27,647 nucleotides of DNA from an uncultured Gemmatimonadota bacterium. GTDB lineage: Bacteria; Gemmatimonadota; Gemmatimonadetes; Gemmatimonadales; GWC2-71-9. Positions 8,095 through 19,649 of this stretch are shown here, one piece after another (the stretch's first letter is position 1; every line of letters begins with the position of its first letter). The notes beneath the pieces were generated by a model that was given only the letters and a program-made list of their open reading frames with translations, was not told the origin of the DNA and did no database searches. The translations under genes were made by a program, and so were the position numbers. The stretch spans positions 1 through 27,647 of the forward strand of contig CAMLLJ010000010.1 in assembly GCA_946480845.1 (NCBI GenBank). The letters are read 5' to 3'.

Positions 8095-9384
8095 CTAGAG
8101 CTGGGAGCGGAGGAGGCCGGCGGCCCACTCCTTCACCTTTTCCTGCCAGGGGCGCTGGCGCCACGCCTCGAGGGTGATCTCGCGCGAGCGGGCGCGGTCG
8201 GCCTCGAAGACCTTCGACTGCGCCGCCGCGAACTCCGGGTCCAGGATGTTGAGGTTGGCCTCGTCGTTGAGGCTGAAGGAGCGGTTGTCGAAGTTGGTGG
8301 ACCCGACCGAGACCCAGGCGTCGTCCACGATCATCACCTTGCAGTGGTACATGGTGGGCTGGAACTCGTAGATCTTCACCCCCGCCTCCAGCAGCGGGCC
8401 CCACAGCCCGCGCGACGCCTTCCGCGTGACCTTGGAATCGATGTGCCCGCCCGGCACGATGATCTCGACCTCCACCCCGCGCTCGCGCGCGCTCACGATC
8501 GTCTCCACCGACAGGCTGTCGGGCACGAAGTACGACGCGGAGAGCCGGATGCTCTTCCGTGCGCTCGCGATCGAGAGCAGGTACATGAGCCGGACGCTCT
8601 CGCTTCCCTCCCCCGCCGAGCTGGTGAAGACCTGCGCCAGGTGCGGTCCCGCGGTGTCGATCGCCGGGAAGTACGCCTCGCCGTGGAGGACCAGCGAGTT
8701 GGTCTTGATCCAGTTGTCCATGAACGCGGCCTGCATCTGGGCGACGGCCGGGCCCACGACCCGGTAGTGCGAGTCGCGCCAGTGGTCGGGGTCCTGGGCG
8801 TTGCCGAGCCATTCGTCGGCGATGCCTACGCCGCCGGTGAAGCCCACGCGGCCGTCCACGACGAGCAGCTTCCGGTGGGTCCGGTTGTTGAGCCGCCCGA
8901 GGTTGTACCAGCGCAGCGGGTGGTACTTGAGCACCTCGACGCCGGCATCGACCATGAGGTCGAGCAGCTCGTCATCCATCTTGCCGGCGCCCACCCAGTC
9001 GAGCAGCACGTGGACCTCAACCCCCGCCCGAGCCCGCGCCGCCAGCGCCTCGGCGAACTCCCGGCCGATCCGTCCGGACCAGTAGATGTAGGTCTCGAAC
9101 GAAATGGTCTGCGTGGCGCCGCGGATCGCCTCCAGCATCGCGGGGAAGATCTCGTCGCCGTTCTGCAGCGCCGTGACCCGGTTCCCGCCGACGATGGCCG
9201 GGCCGAGCAGGACCCCCATCGAGCGCACGAACTGCGGCTCGCCCACGCCGTAGAGCGGGCGGATCTCGTGCTCGATCTTCTTCTCGCCGCTCGTCAGGTT
9301 GAGGACGACGAGCAGCAGCAGCGCGCTGCCGAGGACTGCGAGCACGATCCACATCAGGGTCCTCCGCCGGGATCGGGGTGGCAT
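8095..9384 (-). CDS. cls: Cardiolipin synthase / phospholipase D family protein
   Basis: A 429-residue membrane-anchored enzyme expected to join two phosphatidylglycerol molecules, or transfer another phosphatidyl group, to make cardiolipin. One N-terminal membrane helix (about residues 11-32) is followed by two PLD domains. Each has a full HKD motif: H170-K172-D177 in HRKLLVVDGRVGFTGG and H347-K349-D354 in HCKVMIVDDAWVSVGSTNFDNRS. It has one predicted anchor helix rather than two, as in ClsB/ClsC-like or other PLD proteins, so the exact substrate is open. ATG 9384 has AAGGA six bases upstream. It is convergent with the response regulator (23-base gap) and divergent from the copper-protein gene. 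Confidence 0.9.
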   Translation of the reverse strand: MPPRSRRRTLMWIVLAVLGSALLLLVVLNLTSGEKKIEHEIRPLYGVGEPQFVRSMGVLLGPAIVGGNRVTALQNGDEIFPAMLEAIRGATQTISFETYIYWSGRIGREFAEALAARARAGVEVHVLLDWVGAGKMDDELLDLMVDAGVEVLKYHPLRWYNLGRLNNRTHRKLLVVDGRVGFTGGVGIADEWLGNAQDPDHWRDSHYRVVGPAVAQMQAAFMDNWIKTNSLVLHGEAYFPAIDTAGPHLAQVFTSSAGEGSESVRLMYLLSIASARKSIRLSASYFVPDSLSVETIVSARERGVEVEIIVPGGHIDSKVTRKASRGLWGPLLEAGVKIYEFQPTMYHCKVMIVDDAWVSVGSTNFDNRSFSLNDEANLNILDPEFAAAQSKVFEADRARSREITLEAWRQRPWQEKVKEWAAGLLRSQL

Positions 9385-9492
9385 GCGGGTCCTTGGCCTG
9401 GTGTCGCGGGGTGACCACCGTCACGACATCGCGGACGTGCGGTCCGTATCGTTCATCAGCGCCCGCGGGGCGACGTTCACCGAGGAGGCCGA

Positions 9493-9846
9493 TTGAATCC
9501 TGCAACGATGGTGCGCGCCCCCGGGGCGATCGAGCACTGCGCGGAGGAATGCGCGCGAAGCTTCGAGATCTGCACCCGCACGGCGACGCATTGCCTCGAG
9601 CTCGGCGGCCGCCATGCCGAGGCGGTGCACATCAACCTGCTGCTGGATTGCGCCGAGATCTGCCGGACGAGCGAGGCCGTGCTGCGGCGCGGCTCGGCCC
9701 GCTACGGCCTCATCTGCTGGGCGTGCGCCCAGATCTGCCGCGCCTGCGCCGCCGACTGCGAGCGCCTGGCCGGCGGCGACCCGGTCATGACCGAGTGCGC
9801 CGCCCAGTGCCGCCGCTGCGCGGAGTCGTGCGAGGAGGTGGCCTGA
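9493..9846 (+). CDS. Cys-rich four-helix copper-binding protein (DUF326 / Csp-like)
   Basis: A 117-residue cytoplasmic protein with 15 cysteines (16, 20, 27, 34, 53, 57, 75, 78, 82, 85, 89, 102, 106, 109, 113), spaced three or four residues apart so that they line the inside of helices. This is the pattern of the DUF326 and copper storage protein group, where a four-helix bundle stores Cu(I) on thiolates. No signal peptide is present, so storage would be cytosolic as in Csp3. The start is TTG 9493 because AGGAGG lies four bases before it; the next ATG (9508) is too far from that site. A TATCGT at 9447-9452 is a possible -10. No copper ATPase or CueR/CsoR gene lies nearby. Confidence 0.88.
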   Translation: MNPATMVRAPGAIEHCAEECARSFEICTRTATHCLELGGRHAEAVHINLLLDCAEICRTSEAVLRRGSARYGLICWACAQICRACAADCERLAGGDPVMTECAAQCRRCAESCEEVA

Positions 9847-9860
9847 CGCCCGAGGGCGTC
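9845..9860. terminator. Palindromic hairpin shared by two convergent gene ends
   Basis: GACGCCC and GGGCGTC form a perfect 7+7 inverted repeat around GA. It overlaps the stop codon of the copper-protein gene and touches the stop of the CBS gene. There is no T-run, so intrinsic termination is only a possibility; it could act on both strands. Confidence 0.35.
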
Positions 9861-10314
9861 AGCTCCGCGCGGAACGGGCGCCCGCTCCCTCCGGCTCCGA
9901 GATCCGCTCCACCACCTGCCCCACCTCGCGATCGCCGATCGGCCCGTCCCTGAGCGCCAGGTCCGCCTGCGCGATCATCCCCACCACCGCGCCCTTCGCG
10001 TTCACGACCGGGATCCGCCGCACCTGCTGTTCCGCCATGAGCCGCGAGACCATCCCGACGTCGTCGTCCTCGCGCACGGTGCTGGGGTTGGGGGACATGA
10101 CGTCCGCCACCCGGGCGTCGAAGCGCCCGGCAGCCACCGCGCGCACCGCGATGTCGCGGTCGGTCACGATGCCGACGATGCGGGTGTTGTCGCCGCCCTC
10201 GATCACGGGCAGCGAGCCGACGTCATAGGAATCCATCTGCCGCGCCGCGTCCTGGATCGAGTCGCCAGGCGTGCAGCAGGCCGGCTGCGGAGTCATCAGT
10301 TCGCTCGCCTTCAT
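9859..10314 (-). CDS. Two-CBS-domain protein
   Basis: A 151-residue protein made almost entirely of a Bateman module. CBS1 spans about residues 1-65 (MKASELMTPQPACCTPGDSI...GSLPVIEG...IVGIVTDRDIAVRA). CBS2 spans about 70-135 (VADVMSPNPSTVREDDDV...RIPVVNAKGAVVGMIAQADLA). Such stand-alone pairs bind adenine nucleotides and act as energy or stress sensors, but the partner is not evident. ATG 10314 is preferred over longer in-frame starts because GAGGAG lies upstream and the CBS domain begins at residue 3. It is convergent with the copper-protein gene (12 bases between stops) and divergent from the PadR gene. Confidence 0.93.
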   Translation of the reverse strand: MKASELMTPQPACCTPGDSIQDAARQMDSYDVGSLPVIEGGDNTRIVGIVTDRDIAVRAVAAGRFDARVADVMSPNPSTVREDDDVGMVSRLMAEQQVRRIPVVNAKGAVVGMIAQADLALRDGPIGDREVGQVVERISEPEGAGARSARS

Positions 10315-10428
10315 TGTCGCTCCTCGCAAAGGTTCTGCAAGGTGGCACGACCGGGGCGCGTTCTCGGTGGGTGCCATCACATCGGAGTGGCCGGCGCGAC
10401 CACACCGCGGGTCGTCCCACCCCGCGCC

Positions 10429-10457
10429 TTGACATAGTGTGTGACACACACTATTAT
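10429..10457 (+). promoter_or_regulatory. Near-consensus sigma-70 promoter of the padR operon
   Basis: A perfect -35 (TTGACA, 10429-10434), a 17-base spacer, and TATTAT (10452-10457) as -10 with a single mismatch. Transcription would start near 10464, about 19 bases before the ATG at 10483. This is by far the strongest promoter in the window and stands out as an AT-rich island. Confidence 0.88.
10435..10453. promoter_or_regulatory. Palindromic operator within the padR promoter
   Basis: TAGTGTGTG-A-CACACACTA is a perfect 9-1-9 palindrome that fills the spacer and enters the -10. A second, weaker dyad (CACA-CTAT-TGTG, 10465-10476) lies at the predicted start site and repeats the CACACTA half-site. 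The position predicts steric repression, most likely autorepression by the PadR protein encoded just downstream. Confidence 0.75.
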
Positions 10458-10482
10458 GACCCTACACACTATTGTGAGTTAC

Positions 10483-10860
10483 ATGGTCAAGCCCCCCGCG
10501 GTCCGGGCCGCCGACGCACCCCCGGCAGACGTCATGGACAAGCTCACGCTGGAACTCCGGCGCGGGGTGATCGTCCTCGCCTGCCTGAGCCAGCTGGACC
10601 AGCCGGGCTACGGCTACGAGCTGCAGCAGCGGCTGGCGGAGCTCGGCATGGAGATCGAGCAGGGCACCCTCTACCCCCTCCTCCGCCGGCTGCAGGAGCA
10701 GGGGCTGCTGGCGGAGGAGTGGAGCGTCGAGGGCTCGCGTCCGCGCAAGTACTACACGCTGACCGACGCCGGCCGCCAGGCACGGGCGGCCCTCAGGGAC
10801 CAGTGGCAGGAGATGACCGCGGTGGTGAACGGGCTGCTCAGGACCAGGAGCGGAGGCTGA
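10483..10860 (+). CDS. PadR-family transcriptional repressor
   Basis: A 125-residue winged-helix regulator. After a short polar N-terminus, residues about 20-95 carry the PadR fold: LRRGVIVLACLSQLDQPGYGYELQQRL, then EQGTLYPLLRRLQEQGLLAEEW, then the wing SRPRKYYTLTDAGRQARAAL, followed by a short C-terminal helix for dimerisation. Possible starts at 10441 and 10456 lie inside the promoter, so ATG 10483 (MVKPPAV), just after the predicted transcription start, is the best choice; ATG 10534 is a further alternative. The stop is one base from the next ATG. PadR genes next to HAAS-domain membrane genes are a known pairing; it probably represses this operon. Confidence 0.93.
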   Translation: MVKPPAVRAADAPPADVMDKLTLELRRGVIVLACLSQLDQPGYGYELQQRLAELGMEIEQGTLYPLLRRLQEQGLLAEEWSVEGSRPRKYYTLTDAGRQARAALRDQWQEMTAVVNGLLRTRSGG

Positions 10861-10861
10861 G

Positions 10862-16237
<5,376 letters not shown>

Positions 16238-16258
16238 CGCCTGCGGGTGCAGCGACAG

Positions 16259-16292
16259 CGGCCGCGCTCGAGGAGCATCTCGAGCGCGGCCG
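16259..16292. terminator. Perfect 14-bp hairpin between convergent genes
   Basis: CGGCCGCGCTCGAG (16259-16272) and CTCGAGCGCGGCCG (16279-16292) are exact inverted repeats around a six-base loop. The hairpin lies between the receptor stop (16237) and the stop of the opposite gene (16299). It lacks a T-run but is stable enough to serve as a bidirectional terminator or RNA 3' end protector. Confidence 0.6.
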
Positions 16293-16298
16293 TGCCGT

Positions 16299-17348
16299 CT
16301 ACGGCAGCCGCGCCGGGTCCGCGCCATACCGTGCGCGCGCCCCCGCCGCGGGTTCGGCCTCCAGCGTCCCCGTGCTCGGCGGCGTCCGCCCGTCGCCGAA
16401 GCGGAATCCGCCCTGCACCACGTTGTCCTCGAGCACCGGCACCACCCGCGGCGAGAGCGCCACCTGCGCACCCGCCTGCTGGCGGTTGCCCCAGACGAAG
16501 TTGCCGCGGAGCACCGCCGGCGTTCCCAGCACGATCATCCCGCCGCCCTTCCCCCTGAGGTCCCGCGGCGTGGCGCTGTCCGACGGGAGCGACACGTTGT
16601 CGGTCACCGTGTTGCGCTCGAACAGGTTCACCGCCGTCCGGCTGTGCCGGCCCACCGCCCAGATGCCCGCGCCGCCGTGCTCCTCGCCGCCCGTGTTCCC
16701 GGTGATCAGGTTGTTCTGCACCCGCGCGGCTGCATAGAAGAGCACGATGCCGCCGCCGTAACGGCCCCGGTTCTGCCGGATCACGTTGTTGCGGATGGTC
16801 GGCTCGCCGAAGCCGCAGCGGATCCCGCCGCCGCCGGCGCTGGCGTCGCCCTCCCCTTTGGCCACGGCCTCGTTGCGCTCGATGATGTTGAACTGGATGA
16901 CCGGCGCCGCGAACTCGCAGAGGATCCCGCCGCCCTCGCGGTACATCAGCTTGTGGCGCGGGTCGAGCCAGCGGGTGCCCGTCCCGCCGGTGATGGTGAA
17001 GCCCTGCACCACCGTGGTCGAGTCCTGGTCGCCGTCGATGATGATCACGCTCGCCGTGTCGGGATTGGCGGGCCGGCTGCCGTCGAGGATGGTCGTGGCG
17101 ACGGCGGATCGGTCGCCCAGCGCAAAGTGGCTGGTGAGCACCAGGTTGCCCGGGCCGAAGCGGAGGTTCTCGTAGTAGCGGCCGGGTGCCACCAGCACCG
17201 TGTCGCCGGGGCCTGCCGAGTCGATGGCGGCCTGGACCGTGGCATACTGCGCGGGGACGCGAAGCACCTTCGGGCCCGCGGCCGGCTGCTGGGCCGCGGC
17301 ACTCCCCGCGGCCAGCAGGGCGGTCGCGGCGACGAACGACGAGCGCAT
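16299..17348 (-). CDS. Secreted right-handed beta-helix protein
   Basis: A 349-residue exported protein. The signal peptide is MRSSFVAATALLAAGSAAAQ. The mature protein begins with a DUF1565/NosD-like opening (VPAQYATVQAAIDSAGPGDTVLVAPGRYYENL). It continues with at least six parallel beta-helix coils marked by repeated GGGI, NNVIRQN, NLITGNTGG, NLFERNTVTDN and GNFVWGNRQQ phrases (about residues 100-310). Such proteins bind or cleave polysaccharides, but no lyase or hydrolase active site can be named here. ATG 17348 is preceded by AGGAG. It is divergent from the DUF2378/V4R-like gene. Confidence 0.87.
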   Translation of the reverse strand: MRSSFVAATALLAAGSAAAQQPAAGPKVLRVPAQYATVQAAIDSAGPGDTVLVAPGRYYENLRFGPGNLVLTSHFALGDRSAVATTILDGSRPANPDTASVIIIDGDQDSTTVVQGFTITGGTGTRWLDPRHKLMYREGGGILCEFAAPVIQFNIIERNEAVAKGEGDASAGGGGIRCGFGEPTIRNNVIRQNRGRYGGGIVLFYAAARVQNNLITGNTGGEEHGGAGIWAVGRHSRTAVNLFERNTVTDNVSLPSDSATPRDLRGKGGGMIVLGTPAVLRGNFVWGNRQQAGAQVALSPRVVPVLEDNVVQGGFRFGDGRTPPSTGTLEAEPAAGARARYGADPARLP

Positions 17349-17487
17349 GCGTGCTCCTCATGGGAAGGGACCGTTCCGCCCCTACGGCAGGGCGCGGGGC
17401 CGGGTGTCATCGCCCGGCGGGATGGGAGACGTGCGCGTGTATCTTTCCTTCACCCACCTGCCCCCGCCCCGCCGGAAAGGACGGATC

Positions 17488-18042
17488 ATGCAGCAGATCA
17501 AGGGCGCCGTGCTGAAGTCCCGCCTGGGCTTCGTCGAGGACCACTTCGGGAAGGAAGGCCTGGCGCGAGTCCTGGCGAGCCTGCCCGCCGACGACCAGCG
17601 GCTCCTCCGCATCGTCTTCACCTCGAACTGGTACCCCTTCGAGCTGGGCAAGCGCCTGGACGACGCGATCGTGCAGGTGCTCGGCGGCGGCCGCACCGAT
17701 TTCTTCGAGAAGCTGGGGGAGGCGTCGGCGACCAAGAACCTGGCGTCGCTGCACAGCGGCTACCTGGCCCAGGGCGACCCGCACGCGTTCCTCGCCAAGG
17801 CGCCGTCCATCTACTCGCTCTATTACGAGACCGGCCGCCGCGAGTACCAGCGCACCGGTCCTACCTCCGGGACGCTCACCACCTACGACGCGGAGACGTT
17901 CAGCGCGCCCGACTGCCTGACCGTGGTCGGCTGGTACCGGAAGGCGCTCGAGATGTGCGGGGTGGCGGGCGTGCAGGTGAGGGAGGACGAGTGCCGGGCG
18001 AAGGGCGGCGCCGTCTGCCGCTACCAGATCTCCTGGACGTAG
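17488..18042 (+). CDS. DUF2378 (TIGR02265) / V4R-like protein
   Basis: A 184-residue soluble protein with no signal peptide. The N-terminal half (IKGAVLKSRLGFVEDHFGKEGLARVLASLP..., SNWYPFELGKRLDDAI) resembles the DUF2378/TIGR02265 family, best known as paralogues in myxobacteria. The C-terminal part (SLYYETGRREY, then GWYRKALEMCG, EDECRAKGGAVCRYQISW) is like the V4R/heme-NO-binding fold that senses small molecules, with cysteines 143, 157, 169 and 177. The start is ATG 17488, with AAAGGA upstream; a longer in-frame extension upstream has no support. TATCTT at 17440-17445 is a candidate -10. No output domain is attached, so it would signal through a partner. Its stop is adjacent to the stop of pdxH on the opposite strand. 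Confidence 0.68.
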   Translation: MQQIKGAVLKSRLGFVEDHFGKEGLARVLASLPADDQRLLRIVFTSNWYPFELGKRLDDAIVQVLGGGRTDFFEKLGEASATKNLASLHSGYLAQGDPHAFLAKAPSIYSLYYETGRREYQRTGPTSGTLTTYDAETFSAPDCLTVVGWYRKALEMCGVAGVQVREDECRAKGGAVCRYQISWT

Positions 18043-18684
18043 CTAGGGCGACAGCCGCTCGATGGCCCAGGCGCCGCCGCGCCGCACGTAGCGGATCCGG
18101 TCGTGCAGGCGGCTCGCCCTTCCCTGCCAGAACTCCACCGACTCCGGCGTCAGGCGATAGCCGCCCCAGTGCGGGGGCGCGGGGACGTCCTCGCCGGGAT
18201 AGCGCGCCTCCACATCGCGCAGGCGGGCATCGAGCACGTCGCGGCCGGCGATGACGCTGCTCTGCTCCGAAGCCCAGGCGCCCAGGCGGCTGCCGAGCGG
18301 CCGGGTGCGGAAATACGCCTCGGTCTCCTGGCGCGGCACGCGCGCGACGGGCCCCGCGATCCGCACCTGGCGCTCCAGCTCCACCCAGTGGAAGACCAGC
18401 GCGGCGCGCGGATTGGCGTCGAGCTCCTCGGCCTTCCGGCTGCGGTAGTCGGTGTAGAAGACGAAGCCGCCGTCGTCCACGCCCTTGAGCAGCACCATGC
18501 GGGCGCTGGGCGCGCCGTCGGCCGACGCGGTCGCCAGGGTCATCGCGTTCGGCTCGGCGACGTCGGCCGCGCGCGCTTCGGCGAACCAGCGGGAGAACAT
18601 GGCGACCGGGTCCGGGGCCACGTCGCGCTCGTCGAGACTGGCGAGGGCGTACTCGCGGCGCAGGTCCGCAATGGATGGAGGCAT
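18043..18684 (-). CDS. pdxH: Pyridoxine/pyridoxamine 5'-phosphate oxidase
   Basis: FMN enzyme that oxidises PNP or PMP to pyridoxal 5'-phosphate, in vitamin B6 synthesis and salvage. The 213-residue product is full length. Signatures are [12 protein letters not shown] and [13 protein letters not shown] at the N-terminus, [29 protein letters not shown] (FMN site), [27 protein letters not shown], and the C-terminal [16 protein letters not shown]...RLHDRIRY that binds substrate. No ribosome binding site precedes ATG 18684; TATCTT sits six bases upstream, so the mRNA may be leaderless. The start lies two bases from the GTG chosen for the divergent esterase gene. Confidence 0.97.
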   Translation of the reverse strand: MPPSIADLRREYALASLDERDVAPDPVAMFSRWFAEARAADVAEPNAMTLATASADGAPSARMVLLKGVDDGGFVFYTDYRSRKAEELDANPRAALVFHWVELERQVRIAGPVARVPRQETEAYFRTRPLGSRLGAWASEQSSVIAGRDVLDARLRDVEARYPGEDVPAPPHWGGYRLTPESVEFWQGRASRLHDRIRYVRRGGAWAIERLSP

Positions 18685-18686
18685 CG

Positions 18687-19649
18687 GTGGAAGATAAGAG
18701 AAGGGCGGCGGGATCGCGGGCCAGGCGCGCCGCGAGCGCCGGCGTGCTCGGCCTGCTGGCGCTCGCCGCCGTGGCTGGTTCCGTGCCCGACACTGCGGCC
18801 GCGCAGTCGCGGAGCGGGACGCGCACGCTCCGGGTGGGCGGGCTCGACCGCTCCTACCTCGTCCACCTGCCGGCGCCCCGCCCCGCCGGCCGTGCCTTGC
18901 CGCTGGTCCTCGTCTTCCACGGCGCGGGCGGGCGGCCGCGCGGAATCGCCGAGCATACGGGGTTCAGCCGGGTCGCGGACCGGGAGGGATTCATCGCGGT
19001 CTACCCGGCCGGCATCCGGCAGCGCTGGAACGATGGACGCGGACGCCCCAGCACGCCGCACGACGACGTCGCCTTCATCCGCGCGCTGATCGACACGCTG
19101 GCGCGCACCGAGCGCATCGACCCGGCCCGCATCTACGCCACGGGCATCTCCAACGGCGCGATGTTCGTGCACCGGCTCGCCTGCGAGCTGCCGGGCGTGC
19201 TCGCCGCCATCGCGCCCGTGGCCGGCGCGCTGCCGGCCGCGATCGCGCCGGGCTGCGCCGCGGCGCCGCCGGTGTCGGTGCTGGCGATCCAGGGGACGGA
19301 GGACCTGCTGGTGCCGTACGACGGCGGCGGGGTGGCGCGCACCCGCGGCGCCGTGCTCTCGGCGCTGGAAAGCGTGGCGCACTGGGCGCGCCGCGCGGGC
19401 TGCGGCGCGGCACCGGAGGGCAGGCGGGTGGACCGGGTGCAGGACGGAACGGCGCTGGTACACTACGCCTACTCCGGCTGCGGCGGACCGGCGGTGGAGC
19501 TGTACGAAGTGCGCGGCGGCGGCCACACCTGGCCGGGAGGGCCGCGCGTGACGGCCCGGCTGCTCGGCCGCACCACGCGCGAGCTGAACGGGACCCGCGC
19601 CATCTGGCACTTCTTCGCCGCACACCCGCGCGGCGGCGCTCAGAGGTGA
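18687..19649 (+). CDS. Secreted PHB-depolymerase / feruloyl-esterase type hydrolase (LpqC-like)
   Basis: A 320-residue alpha/beta hydrolase. A basic N-terminus ([13 protein letters not shown]) and a hydrophobic stretch ending DTAAAQS form a signal peptide. The catalytic domain shows the oxyanion region [12 protein letters not shown], the nucleophile elbow GISNG with S155, [12 protein letters not shown] for the acid, and the histidine in GGGHTWPGG. This set matches the esterase/PHB-depolymerase group (CE1-like, LpqC). Substrates could be polyesters, feruloyl esters or acetylated sugars; the sequence cannot decide. GTG 18687 is chosen because GGAGG lies five bases before it and it avoids overlap with the pdxH start; ATG 18675, four codons earlier, is the alternative. 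The last ten bases overlap the end of the DUF5916 gene. Confidence 0.88.
   Translation: MEDKRRAAGSRARRAASAGVLGLLALAAVAGSVPDTAAAQSRSGTRTLRVGGLDRSYLVHLPAPRPAGRALPLVLVFHGAGGRPRGIAEHTGFSRVADREGFIAVYPAGIRQRWNDGRGRPSTPHDDVAFIRALIDTLARTERIDPARIYATGISNGAMFVHRLACELPGVLAAIAPVAGALPAAIAPGCAAAPPVSVLAIQGTEDLLVPYDGGGVARTRGAVLSALESVAHWARRAGCGAAPEGRRVDRVQDGTALVHYAYSGCGGPAVELYEVRGGGHTWPGGPRVTARLLGRTTRELNGTRAIWHFFAAHPRGGAQR
18691..18696 (-). promoter_or_regulatory. Candidate -10 element (TATCTT) for a leaderless pdxH transcript
   Basis: On the minus strand TATCTT is followed by CCACCG and the pdxH ATG at 18684, the same TAnnnT-N6-ATG layout as at 2927 and 5700. There is no Shine-Dalgarno sequence in between. 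The element lies inside the first codons of the divergent esterase gene. Confidence 0.45.

Noticed and set aside
9411..9424. GTGAC-CACC-GTCAC dyad between the cls and copper-protein genes
   Set aside because: Five-base arms are expected by chance in this composition; there is no second copy and no positioned promoter to support an operator.
10441..10482. Earlier in-frame starts (GTG 10441, ATG 10456) for the PadR gene
   Set aside because: They lie within or upstream of the predicted -10 and start point, so they would not be in the mRNA.
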